A stretch of DNA of 64,000 bases from an uncultured Collinsella sp. (lineage in GTDB: Bacteria; Actinomycetota; Coriobacteriia; Coriobacteriales; Coriobacteriaceae): the NCBI GenBank assembly GCA_900551555.1, contig URWC01000001.1:1-64000 (forward strand), read 5' to 3'. This document shows positions 27,312 through 36,771 of the stretch, one piece after another. The notes beneath the pieces were generated by a model. It ran no database searches and had not been told where the DNA came from. It saw only the letters and a list, made by a program, of their open reading frames with translations. Each line of letters begins with the position of its first letter. Position 1 is the stretch's first letter. The position numbers and the translations under genes were made by a program.

Positions 27312-27848
27312 TTAGATCTCCATGACCTCGGCTTCTTTTTCCTTCAGAAGCTCCTCGACCTTGGCGACATACTCATCGGTGTGCTTCTGGACCTTGGCCT
27401 GCTCGCGACGGACATCGTCCTCGGTGAGCTCCTCATCGCGCTCGAGCTTGTTGTTGAAGTCGCGACGGATGTTACGGATAGACACCTTGGCCTGCTCGGC
27501 GTACTCGCGGCACTCCTTGACGAGCTCGCGACGGCGCTCCTCAGTGGGAGCCGGGAACGGAAGACGAACGACGGTGCCATCGGAGTTGGGGGTAATACCC
27601 AGATCGGAAGCGCCGATGGCCTTGACGATAGCATTGATGAGTGCCTTGTCCCACGGCTCGATGAGCAGCATGTGGGCCTCGGGGGTCTTGACGGCGGCAA
27701 CCTGCGTGACCGGCGTGGAAACACCGTAATAATCGACGGTGATGTCGGACAGAATGTTGGCATTGGCGCGGCCGGTACGGACCTTGGAGAAGTTATGCTT
27801 GAGGGACTCGAGCGACTTGTCCATATGGGCGGTGATGTTATCTGCCAT
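27312..27848 (-). CDS. frr: Ribosome recycling factor
   Basis: A 178-residue factor that, with EF-G, splits post-termination ribosomes. SKVRTGRANANIL is the signature of the three-helix bundle and the C-terminal half is a charged coiled coil, EELTEDDVRREQAKVQKHTD. It follows pyrH by two bases, the usual order. Confidence 0.97.
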   Translation of the reverse strand: MADNITAHMDKSLESLKHNFSKVRTGRANANILSDITVDYYGVSTPVTQVAAVKTPEAHMLLIEPWDKALINAIVKAIGASDLGITPNSDGTVVRLPFPAPTEERRRELVKECREYAEQAKVSIRNIRRDFNNKLERDEELTEDDVRREQAKVQKHTDEYVAKVEELLKEKEAEVMEI

Positions 27849-27850
27849 GC

Positions 27851-28573
27851 TTAATCCTCCTGATAGACGAGCGTGCCGACGGGCTCACCCGAAAGCGCGC
27901 GCTTGACGGTGTCCTCGCCATCGATGTTGAGGACCAAAATCGGCATACGGTTATCCTGGCACAGTGCCGTAGCCGTGGAATCCATAACCTGCAGACCGCG
28001 GACGAGAACCTCGTGATAGGTAATCTTGTCAAAACGGACGGCATCGGCGCACTTGACGGGATCCTTGTCGTAGATGCCGTCAACCTTGGTGGCTTTAATC
28101 AGAATCTCGGCGCCGATCTCGCACGCACGAAGAGCCGCGGCGGTGTCGGTCGTAAAGTACGGATTGCCCGAACCGGCGGCAAAAATAACGACGTTGCCCT
28201 TGGAAAGGTGGTTGATGGCGCGACGGCGAATATAGGGCTCGCAGATCTCGTTCATCTGGATAGCGCTCATCACGCGGCAGGGAACATCGTTATGCTCGAA
28301 GGCATCCTGCAGGGCGAGCGCGTTCATAACGGTTGCCAGCATGCCCATGTAGTCGGCCTGAGCACGCTCCATGCCACCGGCAGCGCCGGCCATGCCGCGG
28401 AAAATATTGCCGCCGCCGACAACGACGCCGACCTCATGGCCAACGGCGAGCAGCTCCTTGACCTGCTTGGCAAGATGGTCGGTAACCTTGGGGTCGATGC
28501 CATATTGGCCGTCGCCCATCAGCGCTTCGCCGGAAAGCTTAAGAAGCACGCGTTTATATCGGATGTCGGACAA
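27851..28573 (-). CDS. pyrH: UMP kinase
   Basis: A 240-residue amino-acid-kinase-fold enzyme phosphorylating UMP to [14 protein letters not shown] opens the phosphate-binding site; [10 protein letters not shown] and [20 protein letters not shown] are family blocks. The start is TTG 28573, supported by AAAGGAGG six bases upstream. Its own promoter lies between the tsf terminator and the start, so it begins the pyrH-frr-uppS-cdsA-dxr-rseP-ispG-proS run. Confidence 0.97.
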   Translation of the reverse strand: MSDIRYKRVLLKLSGEALMGDGQYGIDPKVTDHLAKQVKELLAVGHEVGVVVGGGNIFRGMAGAAGGMERAQADYMGMLATVMNALALQDAFEHNDVPCRVMSAIQMNEICEPYIRRRAINHLSKGNVVIFAAGSGNPYFTTDTAAALRACEIGAEILIKATKVDGIYDKDPVKCADAVRFDKITYHEVLVRGLQVMDSTATALCQDNRMPILVLNIDGEDTVKRALSGEPVGTLVYQED

Positions 28574-28603
28574 AGCGATCCTCCTTTAGATTGAACTCTC
28601 AAC

Positions 28604-28612
28604 ATTCTATCA
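28604..28612 (-). promoter_or_regulatory. Extended -10 promoter before pyrH
   Basis: Minus strand TGA TAGAAT, about 30 bases before the TTG start and just downstream of the tsf terminator; TGGCTC is a weak -35 16 bases upstream. Confidence 0.6.
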
Positions 28613-28633
28613 AAGGCTCTAAGAAGAGCCATG

Positions 28634-28668
28634 AAAAAGCAGGCTGTGAGTAAAACCCACAGCCTGCT
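28634..28668 (-). terminator. Terminator of rpsB-tsf
   Basis: Perfect 10-bp stem GCAGGCTGTG/CACAGCCTGC, followed on the minus strand by TTTTTC, 24 bases after the tsf stop. Confidence 0.9.
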
Positions 28669-28691
28669 CATTACCAGCTACAAGAGCTTAT

Positions 28692-29561
28692 TTACTCGCC
28701 ACGGACCAGACGGTCAAAGGCAACGACGGTAATGGTGTCGCCGAGCTCCTTGGAGACCTGCTCAGCGTACTTCTTGATGGTGAGGGAGCTGTCCTTGATG
28801 AACTCCTGCTCGGTGAGCACGGACTGCTTGTAGAACTTCTCCAGACGGCCGACAGCCATCTTCTCCTGAATGGCCTCGGGCTTGCCGGACTCGGCAGCCT
28901 GAGCCATGTAGATCTGCTTCTCGTGCTCGACGGTCTCGGCCGGAACCTGATCGCGGGTAGCGCAGATCGGGGCGACAGCGGCAACCTGAAGGGCAACGTC
29001 GTGAGCGAAGGTCTTGAAGGATTCAGCCTGAGCGGTCTCAGCCTTCTCGAAGGCGAACTCGACGAGGACGCCGATCTTACCACCCATGTGGATGTAAGAA
29101 GCGAGCGCGCCGTTCTCAGCCTTGCGGGCAGCGAAGCGGGAGATCTTCATGTTCTCGCCCATGATGTGAATCATCTCGGTGAGCTCGGAGGAAACGGTCT
29201 CCTCGCCCATCGGCTTCTCGAGCAGAGCGTCGACGTCAGCAGGCTCGGTGGTAGCGACAACCACAGCGACCTTGGAAGCAAAGCCGGTGAACTTGGCGTT
29301 AGAGCCAACGAAGTCGGTCTCGCAGGAGAGCTCGAGCAGAGCGCCGGTCTTGCCATCCTCGGAGACGAACGCGGCGACAGCGCCCTCGTTGGTCTCACGG
29401 CCAGCCTTCTTGGCAGCCTTGGCAAGGCCGTTCTTACGCAGAACGTCGACAGCGGCGTCCATGTCGCCGTCAGCCTCGACGAGAGCCTTCTTGCACTCCA
29501 TCATCGGGGAGTCGGTCATCTCGCGGAGCTGCTTGACCATAGCGGCGGTAATCTGGGCCAT
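28692..29561 (-). CDS. tsf: Elongation factor Ts
   Basis: A 289-residue guanine-nucleotide exchange factor for EF-Tu. AQITAAMVKQLREMTDSPMM and ECKKALVEADGDMDAAVDVL are the N-terminal UBA-like domain, and ELSCETDFVG the core. AAAGGA lies six bases before the ATG at 29561; five extra upstream codons in the open frame are not family-like. It is co-transcribed with rpsB. Confidence 0.97.
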   Translation of the reverse strand: MAQITAAMVKQLREMTDSPMMECKKALVEADGDMDAAVDVLRKNGLAKAAKKAGRETNEGAVAAFVSEDGKTGALLELSCETDFVGSNAKFTGFASKVAVVVATTEPADVDALLEKPMGEETVSSELTEMIHIMGENMKISRFAARKAENGALASYIHMGGKIGVLVEFAFEKAETAQAESFKTFAHDVALQVAAVAPICATRDQVPAETVEHEKQIYMAQAAESGKPEAIQEKMAVGRLEKFYKQSVLTEQEFIKDSSLTIKKYAEQVSKELGDTITVVAFDRLVRGE

Positions 29562-29606
29562 TGTGGTTCCTTTCAAAGAGATGAAAAAGAATTAACTAAG
29601 ACTGAT

Positions 29607-30335
29607 TTACTCGGCCTTGGGCTCAGCGGCCATCTCGGCCTCGGAGACCTGCTCCTTACCAGAGCCAGCGAGGCAGGCGTCAGCCATGAGCTCGCACATA
29701 AGGGTGACAGCGGAGATAGCGTCATCGTTGCAGGGGATGCCGTACTCGACCTCGTCGGGATCGGAGTTGGTGTCGATCAGGGCGACGACGGGGATGTTCA
29801 GGCGCTGAGCCTCCTTGATGGCGTTCTCCTCGCGCTTGGTGTCGATGACGAAGAGAGCCTGGGGCAGACCCTTCATGTCGCGGGCGCCACCGAGGTTGGT
29901 CTGGAGCTTGGTGAGCTCCTTGCCGAGAACAGCCTGCTCCTTCTTGGGCAGAACAGCCATGCGGCCGTCCTCGACCATGGCCTCGAGCTCCTCCATGCGG
30001 TTGATGCGGGAGCGGATGGTGACGAAGTTGGTCAGCATACCGCCGAGCCAACGCTGGTTGATGTAAGGCATGTTGGCGCGCTCAGCAGCGTTCTTGACGG
30101 CCTCCTGAGCCTGCTTCTTGGTGCCGACGAATAGCACGTTGCCACCCTTGGCGACGTTCTTGACGAAGGTGTAGGCCTGGTCGGCGTCGAGGATGGTCTG
30201 CTTGAGGTCGAGGATGTAGATGCCGTTGCGCTCACCGAAGATGAACGGCTTCATCTTGGGGTTCCAGCGACGGGTCTGGTGACCGAAGTGGCAGCCGGCC
30301 TCGAGCAGGGTGCGGATATTAATCTTGGTAGCCAT
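29607..30335 (-). CDS. rpsB: 30S ribosomal protein S2 (uS2)
   Basis: A 242-residue ribosomal protein: [19 protein letters not shown] and the later [11 protein letters not shown] are the S2 signatures. An AGGAGG site lies just upstream of the ATG. It leads the rpsB-tsf operon behind a good promoter and a roughly 140-base leader that may fold and allow autogenous control by S2. Confidence 0.97.
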   Translation of the reverse strand: MATKINIRTLLEAGCHFGHQTRRWNPKMKPFIFGERNGIYILDLKQTILDADQAYTFVKNVAKGGNVLFVGTKKQAQEAVKNAAERANMPYINQRWLGGMLTNFVTIRSRINRMEELEAMVEDGRMAVLPKKEQAVLGKELTKLQTNLGGARDMKGLPQALFVIDTKREENAIKEAQRLNIPVVALIDTNSDPDEVEYGIPCNDDAISAVTLMCELMADACLAGSGKEQVSEAEMAAEPKAE

Positions 30336-30476
30336 GTTAAACCTCCTGTGGTTTGCCTCCGCGCGGGGTCATCCTCCAAAACCAACCCGGACATGTGCTA
30401 CCAAAGCCCGGGCACCACGGTATGAAGTAGCCGCGCGTGCGTGATAAAAACATGTTGCCGTGAAGCAACCCGATGA
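30336..30476 (-). promoter_or_regulatory. rpsB 5' leader, structured
   Basis: Non-coding leader between the promoter and rpsB. On the minus strand CATGT pairs with ACATG enclosing GGCTAC/GTAGC arms, and GC-rich segments lie near the ribosome site. Such leaders bind S2 in several bacteria; a match to a known motif was not verified. Confidence 0.4.
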
Positions 30477-30505
30477 ATGATAGCAGGAATGCCTCTTCCT
30501 GCCAA
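30477..30505 (-). promoter_or_regulatory. Promoter of rpsB-tsf
   Basis: Minus strand TTGGCA, exactly 17 bases, TATCAT with TGC before it. One of the best promoter matches in the window. Confidence 0.75.
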
Positions 30506-30554
30506 CCCGCAATCAAAACCACACACCTGAGTGCGGCGCGGGACGTCCCAGCCA

Positions 30555-31475
30555 CTATTCGCCGCGGGGATGGGCTTGAGCCACGGCACGTTTAAGCCGA
30601 TCGAGTGTGAGATGCGTGTAGATCTGCGTCGTGGACAGGCTCGCATGACCTAGCAGCTCTTGAACCGAGCGCAGGTCCGCACCGCCCTCGAGCAAGTCGG
30701 TCGCAAAGGTATGGCGCATCGCATGCGGGGCGATGTCAGCCGGAATGCCGGCGAGCGTCGCCAGCGTATGGAACCGCCGCCGAAGCATCGCGGCGCTCAT
30801 GCGATTGCCGCGCGCCGATATAAGCAGCGGATGCGGCCCGGTAGCGAGGTCGCGGCGCTTTGCCCGAGCGAGCAACTCCGGCCTCCCCTCTTCAATATAG
30901 AGACGCGTCACATCGAGCGCACGACGATACAGAGGGACGATACGCTCCTTGCTCCCCTTGCCCCACAGGCGCAGCGTGCGCTCGGACCATGAGATGGATT
31001 CCACATTGAGCGCCGCAAGCTCTGAGATGCGGGCACCCGAGGCATAGAGCAACTCGAGCATCGCCGCATCGCGCAGTCCCGCGGGTGTTGAGGTATCAGG
31101 CGTCTTGAGCAGCGCCTCGACCCGCTGGGTCGTAAGGACGCCCGGCAGGTCACGCGGCAGCTTGGGCGACGCGATCGCCGAGACCGCATCGCCCTCGACA
31201 ATCCCCTCGGCAGCCATCCAGCGATAGAGAGATCGGATAGCCGACAGGTGCGCCGCAAGCGTTCGGGGAGCCACCTGCTCACGCGAAAGCTCAGCAAGAT
31301 AGCGACGAATGGTGCGCACGTCGGCAGCGAAAGCATCAATATCCTCGCGCTCGCACCAGGCAGCAAAGCGCTCCAGTCTCGAGCCATAGGCCGTCACCGT
31401 GTTGGGAGAAAGCCCCTCAACGCGTGCGATATAGGCGATAAAAGAGTCGACGGTGTCGTACAGGTCAAAGGCTAT
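30555..31475 (-). CDS. xerC: XerC/XerD-type tyrosine recombinase
   Basis: A tyrosine recombinase of about 306 residues, probably resolving chromosome dimers. The N-terminal SAM-like domain leads to the catalytic domain with ASGARISELAAL (first arginine), HAMRHTFATDLLEGG (HxxR) and LGHASLSTTQIYTH (tyrosine). The first normal start is GTG 31397, but in-frame codons upstream encode the conserved opening YDTVDSFIAYIARVEGLSPN, and an ATA at 31475 lies nine bases after GGAGG and overlaps the trmFO stop. The longer form has typical Xer length. Setting beside trmFO suggests a housekeeping Xer rather than a phage integrase. Confidence 0.88.
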   Translation of the reverse strand: MAFDLYDTVDSFIAYIARVEGLSPNTVTAYGSRLERFAAWCEREDIDAFAADVRTIRRYLAELSREQVAPRTLAAHLSAIRSLYRWMAAEGIVEGDAVSAIASPKLPRDLPGVLTTQRVEALLKTPDTSTPAGLRDAAMLELLYASGARISELAALNVESISWSERTLRLWGKGSKERIVPLYRRALDVTRLYIEEGRPELLARAKRRDLATGPHPLLISARGNRMSAAMLRRRFHTLATLAGIPADIAPHAMRHTFATDLLEGGADLRSVQELLGHASLSTTQIYTHLTLDRLKRAVAQAHPRGE

Positions 31476-32809
31476 GACCGGTCGCCTCCAAACAAGTCGG
31501 AACGCGTGGCCAAGTAGGCATCGAGGGCCTCGAGCGCACGGTCCGCATAGGCCTGATAGCGGTCGCGCTTGCTGCGGCGCTTACCGTCCTCGAGCGGCGG
31601 CACCAGGCCAAAGTTGACATGCATGGGCTGATAGCCCACGGTGGCAGGATCGGTCGCATAGCCCACGAGCGCACCCAGGGCGCCCACGCGGGGCAACTCG
31701 ACGGAATCGGCGCCGATAGCCTCTGCATAGGTGTTGAGCGCCGCGAGCAGACCGGTCGCCACGGCTTCCATGTACCCCTCGGTGCCGGTGATCTGACCGG
31801 CCAGGCGCACGCCGGTACCGGGCACGGCAAAGGTGCCATCGAGCACGTGCGGGGCGTCGACAAAGGTATTGCGGTGCATGACACCGTAGCGGAAGAACTC
31901 AGCGTTCTCCAGGCCCGGCACCATATGGAAGACGCGCTTCTGCTCGCCAAAGGTCAGGTTGGTCTGGAAGCCCACCAGGTTATAGGCGGTCTTCTCCTTG
32001 TTCTCGGCACGCAGCTGAATCGCCGCCCAAGGGCGACGTCCGGTACGCGGGTCGGTGAGGCCGACGGGCTTCATGGCGCCAAAGCGAATGGCGTCCTTGC
32101 CGGTGCGCGCAACCTCCTCGGCAGGCTGGCAGGCCTGGAACAGATCGCCGCCCTCAAAGTCCTTGAGCACCACGCGGTCGGCCGTGGTGAGCGCCTCGAT
32201 AAAGGCCTCGTACTCCTCCTTGTTGAGCGGAGCGTTGAGATAGTCGCCGCTCCCCTGCTCCTCGTAGCGCGACTGCGAAAACAGCACGTCCATATCGAGC
32301 GTGGAGGCATCGACGATCGGCGCCGCGGCATCGAAGAACGCAAGGGCGTCGCCACCGACGAGCTTCATGACCTCTTCGCTCAGCGCCGGTGAACACAGCG
32401 GGCCCGCGGCAATGACCACGTGGCCCTCGGGGATCTGGGTGACCTCGCCGTGAACGACCTCGATATTGGGGCGGGCGGCAACCTCAGCCTCGACGAGCTC
32501 GGAGAATGTAACACGGTCGACCGCCAGGGCGCCACCAGCGGGAACAGCAGCGCGATGGGCGCAGTCGAGCAGGACTGAACCCATGCGCTCAAGCTCGGCC
32601 TTCAGCAAACCAGCCGCGGAATCCGGACGGGTCGACTTAAACGAATTGGAGCAGACGAGCTCTGCCAGGTGATCGGTATGGTGAGCCGGGGAGCTCACCT
32701 GGGGGCGCATCTCGCACAGCTTTACGGCAAACCCGCGGTCTGCCAGCTGGATCGCGCATTCCGAACCCGCCAGACCGCCACCGATAACCGTCACCTGATC
32801 GAACTGCAT
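31472..32809 (-). CDS. trmFO: Folate/FAD-dependent tRNA m5U54 methyltransferase
   Basis: A 445-residue flavoprotein methylating U54 of tRNA from methylenetetrahydrofolate. VTVIGGGLAGSECAIQLADR is the N-terminal FAD site; LVCSNSFKS, AVDRVTFSELV and GVMHRNTF are TrmFO blocks. The ATG at 32809 has AAAGGTG eight bases upstream; a TTG two codons earlier is less likely. The stop overlaps the proposed ATA start of the recombinase. Confidence 0.96.
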   Translation of the reverse strand: MQFDQVTVIGGGLAGSECAIQLADRGFAVKLCEMRPQVSSPAHHTDHLAELVCSNSFKSTRPDSAAGLLKAELERMGSVLLDCAHRAAVPAGGALAVDRVTFSELVEAEVAARPNIEVVHGEVTQIPEGHVVIAAGPLCSPALSEEVMKLVGGDALAFFDAAAPIVDASTLDMDVLFSQSRYEEQGSGDYLNAPLNKEEYEAFIEALTTADRVVLKDFEGGDLFQACQPAEEVARTGKDAIRFGAMKPVGLTDPRTGRRPWAAIQLRAENKEKTAYNLVGFQTNLTFGEQKRVFHMVPGLENAEFFRYGVMHRNTFVDAPHVLDGTFAVPGTGVRLAGQITGTEGYMEAVATGLLAALNTYAEAIGADSVELPRVGALGALVGYATDPATVGYQPMHVNFGLVPPLEDGKRRSKRDRYQAYADRALEALDAYLATRSDLFGGDRS

Positions 32810-32823
32810 CTGCAAACACCTTT

Positions 32824-33759
32824 CTAATTGACACGTTTTCCATTGTGACCGAAGGGCGTCTGGGCGTGAAGGGCAAACTTGGAGGGCGCATACCTTCCAT
32901 CCATCATGCGCTCGATAAGGCCCTCGAGTTCAAGCGAACCCAAGAGTTTGAGTACGCCGACAGCATCGAGTGAGACGAGCGCCGCGATGTCGTCGACCTT
33001 GAGCGGAGAGGCGATGAGCGCATGCATCACGGTCTGCTGTGTTGGATTCAGGTCGGCAATGCCGGGAGCATCGGGGCGCGAGTAGCGCAGGGTGCCGTAT
33101 ATGCGAGAGATAGCCATCTCGATGGACTCCTCGTCGACAATGCAGCAGGCACCGTTCGCAATGAGGTAATTCGTGCCACGCGACTCGGGCGACAGGATCG
33201 ACCCCGGCACGGCAAGAAGTTCGCGCCCCAAATCCATAGCAGCCTCGGCTGTAGAAAACGTCCCGGAAGGCATACCCGCCTCGGATACAAAGAGGGCTTG
33301 CGACAGGGCCGCGATCACGCGATTGCGACGCGGAAAGGCAAACTTGCGCGGACCCATGCCCCACGGAGAGATCGACACGACCGCGCCGCCCGTATCGAGC
33401 GTGCGCGTAATAAGCCCCGCGCTCGAACGCGGGTAGACCACGTCGGCGCCCGTCCCCAGCACCACGACGTGTTTGCCGCCGGCGTTGACCGCAGCCCAAC
33501 CCGAGGCCTGGTCACAACCGACTGCACCGCCCGAAACTACCGTCACTCCCGCCTCAACCGCCACCTTCGCCGCAAGCTCTGCCACGGCAAGACCATACGG
33601 CGAGGCCTTTCGCGCACCGATGATGGAGAGCGCGGGCGTCGAAAGCGCCTCGGGGTTGCCGCGCACATAGAGCGTCTGAGGTACATCAGAAAGCTCCAAA
33701 ACGGTCTCGGGATACAACGCATCACCTGGATGCAGCTCGAAGGTCCCCTCAGCTATCAT
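32824..33759 (-). CDS. dprA: DNA-processing protein DprA
   Basis: A 311-residue protein that receives incoming single-stranded DNA and loads RecA in transformation. The Rossmann-like core is clear: LSIIGARKASPYG, VSGGAVGCDQASGWAA and FPRRNRVIAALS. A C-terminal winged helix (about residues 240-300) follows. GGGAGG lies just upstream of the ATG, which overlaps the comM stop by four bases. Together with comEA, comEC and comM it suggests a working uptake-and-processing route. Confidence 0.95.
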   Translation of the reverse strand: MIAEGTFELHPGDALYPETVLELSDVPQTLYVRGNPEALSTPALSIIGARKASPYGLAVAELAAKVAVEAGVTVVSGGAVGCDQASGWAAVNAGGKHVVVLGTGADVVYPRSSAGLITRTLDTGGAVVSISPWGMGPRKFAFPRRNRVIAALSQALFVSEAGMPSGTFSTAEAAMDLGRELLAVPGSILSPESRGTNYLIANGACCIVDEESIEMAISRIYGTLRYSRPDAPGIADLNPTQQTVMHALIASPLKVDDIAALVSLDAVGVLKLLGSLELEGLIERMMDGRYAPSKFALHAQTPFGHNGKRVN

Positions 33760-35279
33760 TGGTCCCTCCTTCCCTGGTACATCGCCGCCTCGAGCACGTG
33801 GTCCTGCGTCACTTGCTCGCTCTCGGCGACGTCAGCGATTGTACGCGCGATACGCACCAGGCGTACGATGCCGCGGCCCGTGAGATGTGTGCGTTTGGAT
33901 AGGCCGAGTACGCATTTCTCGGCAGCATCATCGAGCTCGAAGGTCGAAACGACGCCGTCAATGGACCGCGTCTCGTCATCCTCGGCCTCGGCATCCGCAT
34001 CGTCCATACGGGACTCGCGCCAGGCGCGAAAGGCACGACCGCGCACAACGTAGTCACGTAACTCGGCCGACGACATACCCTCCGCACCCTCGATAATCAC
34101 TTGAGGGTCGGGACGGGTCACATCGATCATCATGTCGATACGGTCGGCCAAGGGACCGCGCAGTTTAGACCGATAGCGCTCGACCATCGCCGCCGAGCAG
34201 CGACACGGTACCTCGCGATCGCCCAAAAAGCCGCAGGGGCAGGGATTGCTCGCAGCCAGCAGCTGAAAGCGCGACGGGAAGGTAAAAGCCCCGTCGACGC
34301 GTACGATCCTCACATAGCCGCGCTCGATGGGCTGACGCAGCGTCTGCAGCACGCCAGTGGGAAACTCGGCTAGCTCGTCCAAAAAGAGCACGCCGCCATG
34401 AGCTAGGCTAATTTCGCCCGGATGCACTGGACGTCCGCCGCCGATGAGGCCCGCGGTCGAAATGCTGTGATGCGGGCTGCGGAAGGGGCGATGCCCCGCA
34501 AGCAGTCCATCGATGTTCTCGCCCAAGACCGAATGGATGCACAGCGCCTCTTGCTGATCCTCGAGAGAAAGCTCGGGCAAAATGCCTGTCATGCGCCGCG
34601 CAAGCATGGTCTTGCCCGATCCCGGGGACCCGATCATAAGCAAACCTAGCTCACCCGCTGCCGCCAGTGCCATGCCGCGTTTGGCAACCTCCTGCCCCAG
34701 CACGTCGGCATAGTCGAGTTCGGGCTCAAAAGTAGCCTCCACACCCTCGGAATCCAGATAATGCCGCGCGGCATCGCCCATACCATGAGCAAGCTGAGAC
34801 AAATGATCTATGAATCCGCAATCCACGCCCGCGAGTGGCACATGCTGGTCTGATCTTCCAGCGATAAAAGACAGCCCCATGTCGCGAGCCAGCAGCTGAA
34901 ACGCCACCTCGCCCTTGACAGGAAGCACCGTACCGTCCAAGCCAAGCTCACCGGCGATAAGACAACGATCGAGGTTGTCGCGGGGAATCTGACCATCGGC
35001 CGCCAATACCGCGATGGCGATGGGAAGATCAAAGCCGCTACCGGTCTTGCGAATATCGCCAGGTGCCAGATTGACCGTAATGCCCGAGCGTGGGATCTCG
35101 AACCCGGCGGAGCGCATCGCACAGCGAATGCGACCACGCGACTCCATCACCTCCATACTCGGGATGCCGAGCATCTGAATGCCCGGAACGCCGCCGGCAA
35201 GCGAGACCTCGACCGTGACGTGAATCGCCTCGACGCCGCGGATGCAGGCCGCGTGAACGGCAAACGTCTCGAACGCCAT
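33756..35279 (-). CDS. comM: ComM/YifB AAA+ helicase-like protein
   Basis: A 507-residue magnesium-chelatase-like AAA+ ATPase linked to branch migration during natural transformation. An N-terminal Lon-like fold (PGIQMLGIPSMEVMES) precedes the Walker A GSPGSGKTMLARR and Walker B VLFLDELAEFP; ASNPCPCG with paired cysteines and the arginine-finger region follow. The ATG at 35279 overlaps the yraN stop (TGATG); a long upstream extension in the open frame is out of context. Part of the yraN-comM-dprA run. Confidence 0.95.
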   Translation of the reverse strand: MAFETFAVHAACIRGVEAIHVTVEVSLAGGVPGIQMLGIPSMEVMESRGRIRCAMRSAGFEIPRSGITVNLAPGDIRKTGSGFDLPIAIAVLAADGQIPRDNLDRCLIAGELGLDGTVLPVKGEVAFQLLARDMGLSFIAGRSDQHVPLAGVDCGFIDHLSQLAHGMGDAARHYLDSEGVEATFEPELDYADVLGQEVAKRGMALAAAGELGLLMIGSPGSGKTMLARRMTGILPELSLEDQQEALCIHSVLGENIDGLLAGHRPFRSPHHSISTAGLIGGGRPVHPGEISLAHGGVLFLDELAEFPTGVLQTLRQPIERGYVRIVRVDGAFTFPSRFQLLAASNPCPCGFLGDREVPCRCSAAMVERYRSKLRGPLADRIDMMIDVTRPDPQVIIEGAEGMSSAELRDYVVRGRAFRAWRESRMDDADAEAEDDETRSIDGVVSTFELDDAAEKCVLGLSKRTHLTGRGIVRLVRIARTIADVAESEQVTQDHVLEAAMYQGRRDQ

Positions 35280-35764
35280 CACGACACCTGCCAATCGAAC
35301 GCGTTGTACTGATGCTCGATCTCGGCGATATGCCCGCCGCGGATGGTGACACCCACGGCATCGAAGCGAATCGCCTTGAGCGGATAATGCTCCATGAGAT
35401 AGCAACTTGCGATGCGGCGGTAGCGGCGTTGCTTTTGGGCGTCCACGGCCTCCTCGGGAAAGACCCGCGTGGTGCAATCCAGGGCGACGCGTCTGGTCTT
35501 GACCTCGGCCATCACCACGACATCGTCGAGCTCATCGAGCAGCACCAGATCGGCCTCGCCCTCGGTGCAACGATAGCCCTGCTCCAGCAAGGTGTAGCCG
35601 CGCTCGTTAAAGTAGTCGATGGTGATCAGCTCGCCCAGCATGCCTAGCTCGCGGGGACTGAGTCCCTTGATAAACTCGGGCGTCATCGCCCCGGAGTCGA
35701 GCTCGCCGTTTTCCCAACGCTCCTTGAGCTGCTGCGTCTTGCTCTTTTTGCTTGCGGCACTCAT
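35279..35764 (-). CDS. yraN: YraN-family (UPF0102) putative endonuclease
   Basis: A 161-residue protein of the restriction-endonuclease-like fold. ELGMLGELITIDYFNERGYTLLEQ starts the core, and EADLVLLDELDDVVVMAEVKTR keeps the D..E-x-K active-site pattern. About 38 extra N-terminal residues (lysine-rich, then MTPEFIKGLSPR) precede the usual start. AAAGGAG lies upstream of the ATG at 35764. Function is not established; it is found with rnhB and comM in many genomes. Confidence 0.9.
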   Translation of the reverse strand: MSAASKKSKTQQLKERWENGELDSGAMTPEFIKGLSPRELGMLGELITIDYFNERGYTLLEQGYRCTEGEADLVLLDELDDVVVMAEVKTRRVALDCTTRVFPEEAVDAQKQRRYRRIASCYLMEHYPLKAIRFDAVGVTIRGGHIAEIEHQYNAFDWQVS

Positions 35765-35862
35765 GGGGTCTCCTTTCCCGCACACTGCATTGCCCCGATG
35801 ATGAGGGCACCTTTCATGCGGGTAAGTACCGGAAGCAAACCAAAAGCTGACCAAATGCCGAC

Positions 35863-35904
35863 AAAAAACGGGCCGTACGCAGCAATGCTGTTGCATACGG
35901 CCCG
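35863..35904 (-). terminator. Terminator between rnhB and yraN
   Basis: CGGGCCGTA..GCA pairs with TGC..TACGGCCCG, followed on the minus strand by TTTTTTG. It ends the rplS-rnhB side and lies about 100 bases before yraN. Confidence 0.9.
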
Positions 35905-35953
35905 CTACCAGCAGGTATATAGAACCTTTAAGGTCTCTATCTCCACAATTGAC

Positions 35954-36742
35954 CTAGAAAAGCCGCTCGGTCTGCAGAAAGTTTCCGCAAAAGCTCACGC
36001 GGTGCAGCGGACAAAGTCCATGTTTGCGAATAGCCTCGATATGCTCGGGGCTCGCATAGCCCTTCGACTCGGCCAGATGGTACTCGGGATACTCGGCGTC
36101 GTACTCGACCATCATCTCGTCACGCGTGACCTTGGCCATGATGGACGCCGCGGCGATGCAGGCGATCTTGGCGTCGCCCTTCACCACATCGCGCTCGTTG
36201 GGAACGGCGCCCAAGGGGTTGCCATCCATGAGGACGCAGTCGGGTTCAAGCCCCGTATCGGCCACGGCTCCCTCGACGGCAGCGCGGATGGCCCGGGCCA
36301 TACCCATATCATCGATATCCGCAGGCGCGATATGACAAAAGCCGATAGCAGTCGCGACCTCGGCAATCTTCACCGAGAGCAGCTCGCGGCGCGCCGGCGT
36401 GAGCTTTTTGGAATCGTTGATGCCCCAGACGCGCGGCTCCATAGGAAGGCACACGGCGCACACCGTCAAAGGACCGGCCACCGAGCCGCGACCCACCTCG
36501 TCGACGCCCACGACCACGCCATCCCCACCGAGCTCGTGCATCAGCTCGTACATGCCGTCGACGCGCTCGCGCTCGGCAAGTTCCTTGGCATGGCGCTTAA
36601 GGGCACGTTCGCAAGCCTTGATCACCTGCTGGCGCGGATCCTCGCGATAATGCTCCACGAGGGCGGGGATCTCCTCAAACGTGGCGCTCGCCAGCTCGCC
36701 GGCAACCTGCGATGCCGAAACCGAGCTCGTCATATTGGCCAT
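35954..36742 (-). CDS. rnhB: Ribonuclease HII
   Basis: A 262-residue enzyme removing RNA, including single ribonucleotides, from RNA-DNA hybrids. VVVGVDEVGRGSVAGPL gives the first catalytic Asp-Glu, INDSKKLTPARR and VLMDGN the next residues. An extra N-terminal helical segment of about 75 residues precedes the core, as in the Bacillus protein. The ATG at 36742 has AAGGAGG seven bases upstream, better than the ATG at 36760. Confidence 0.95.
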   Translation of the reverse strand: MANMTSSVSASQVAGELASATFEEIPALVEHYREDPRQQVIKACERALKRHAKELAERERVDGMYELMHELGGDGVVVGVDEVGRGSVAGPLTVCAVCLPMEPRVWGINDSKKLTPARRELLSVKIAEVATAIGFCHIAPADIDDMGMARAIRAAVEGAVADTGLEPDCVLMDGNPLGAVPNERDVVKGDAKIACIAAASIMAKVTRDEMMVEYDAEYPEYHLAESKGYASPEHIEAIRKHGLCPLHRVSFCGNFLQTERLF

Positions 36743-36771
36743 ACCAGGCCCTCCTTGCATGCAAATCAGAT

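Noticed and set aside
30555..31475. Tyrosine recombinase as a phage or island integrase
   Set aside because: It lies among housekeeping genes with no attachment repeats, no excisionase and no foreign base composition; a chromosomal Xer fits better.
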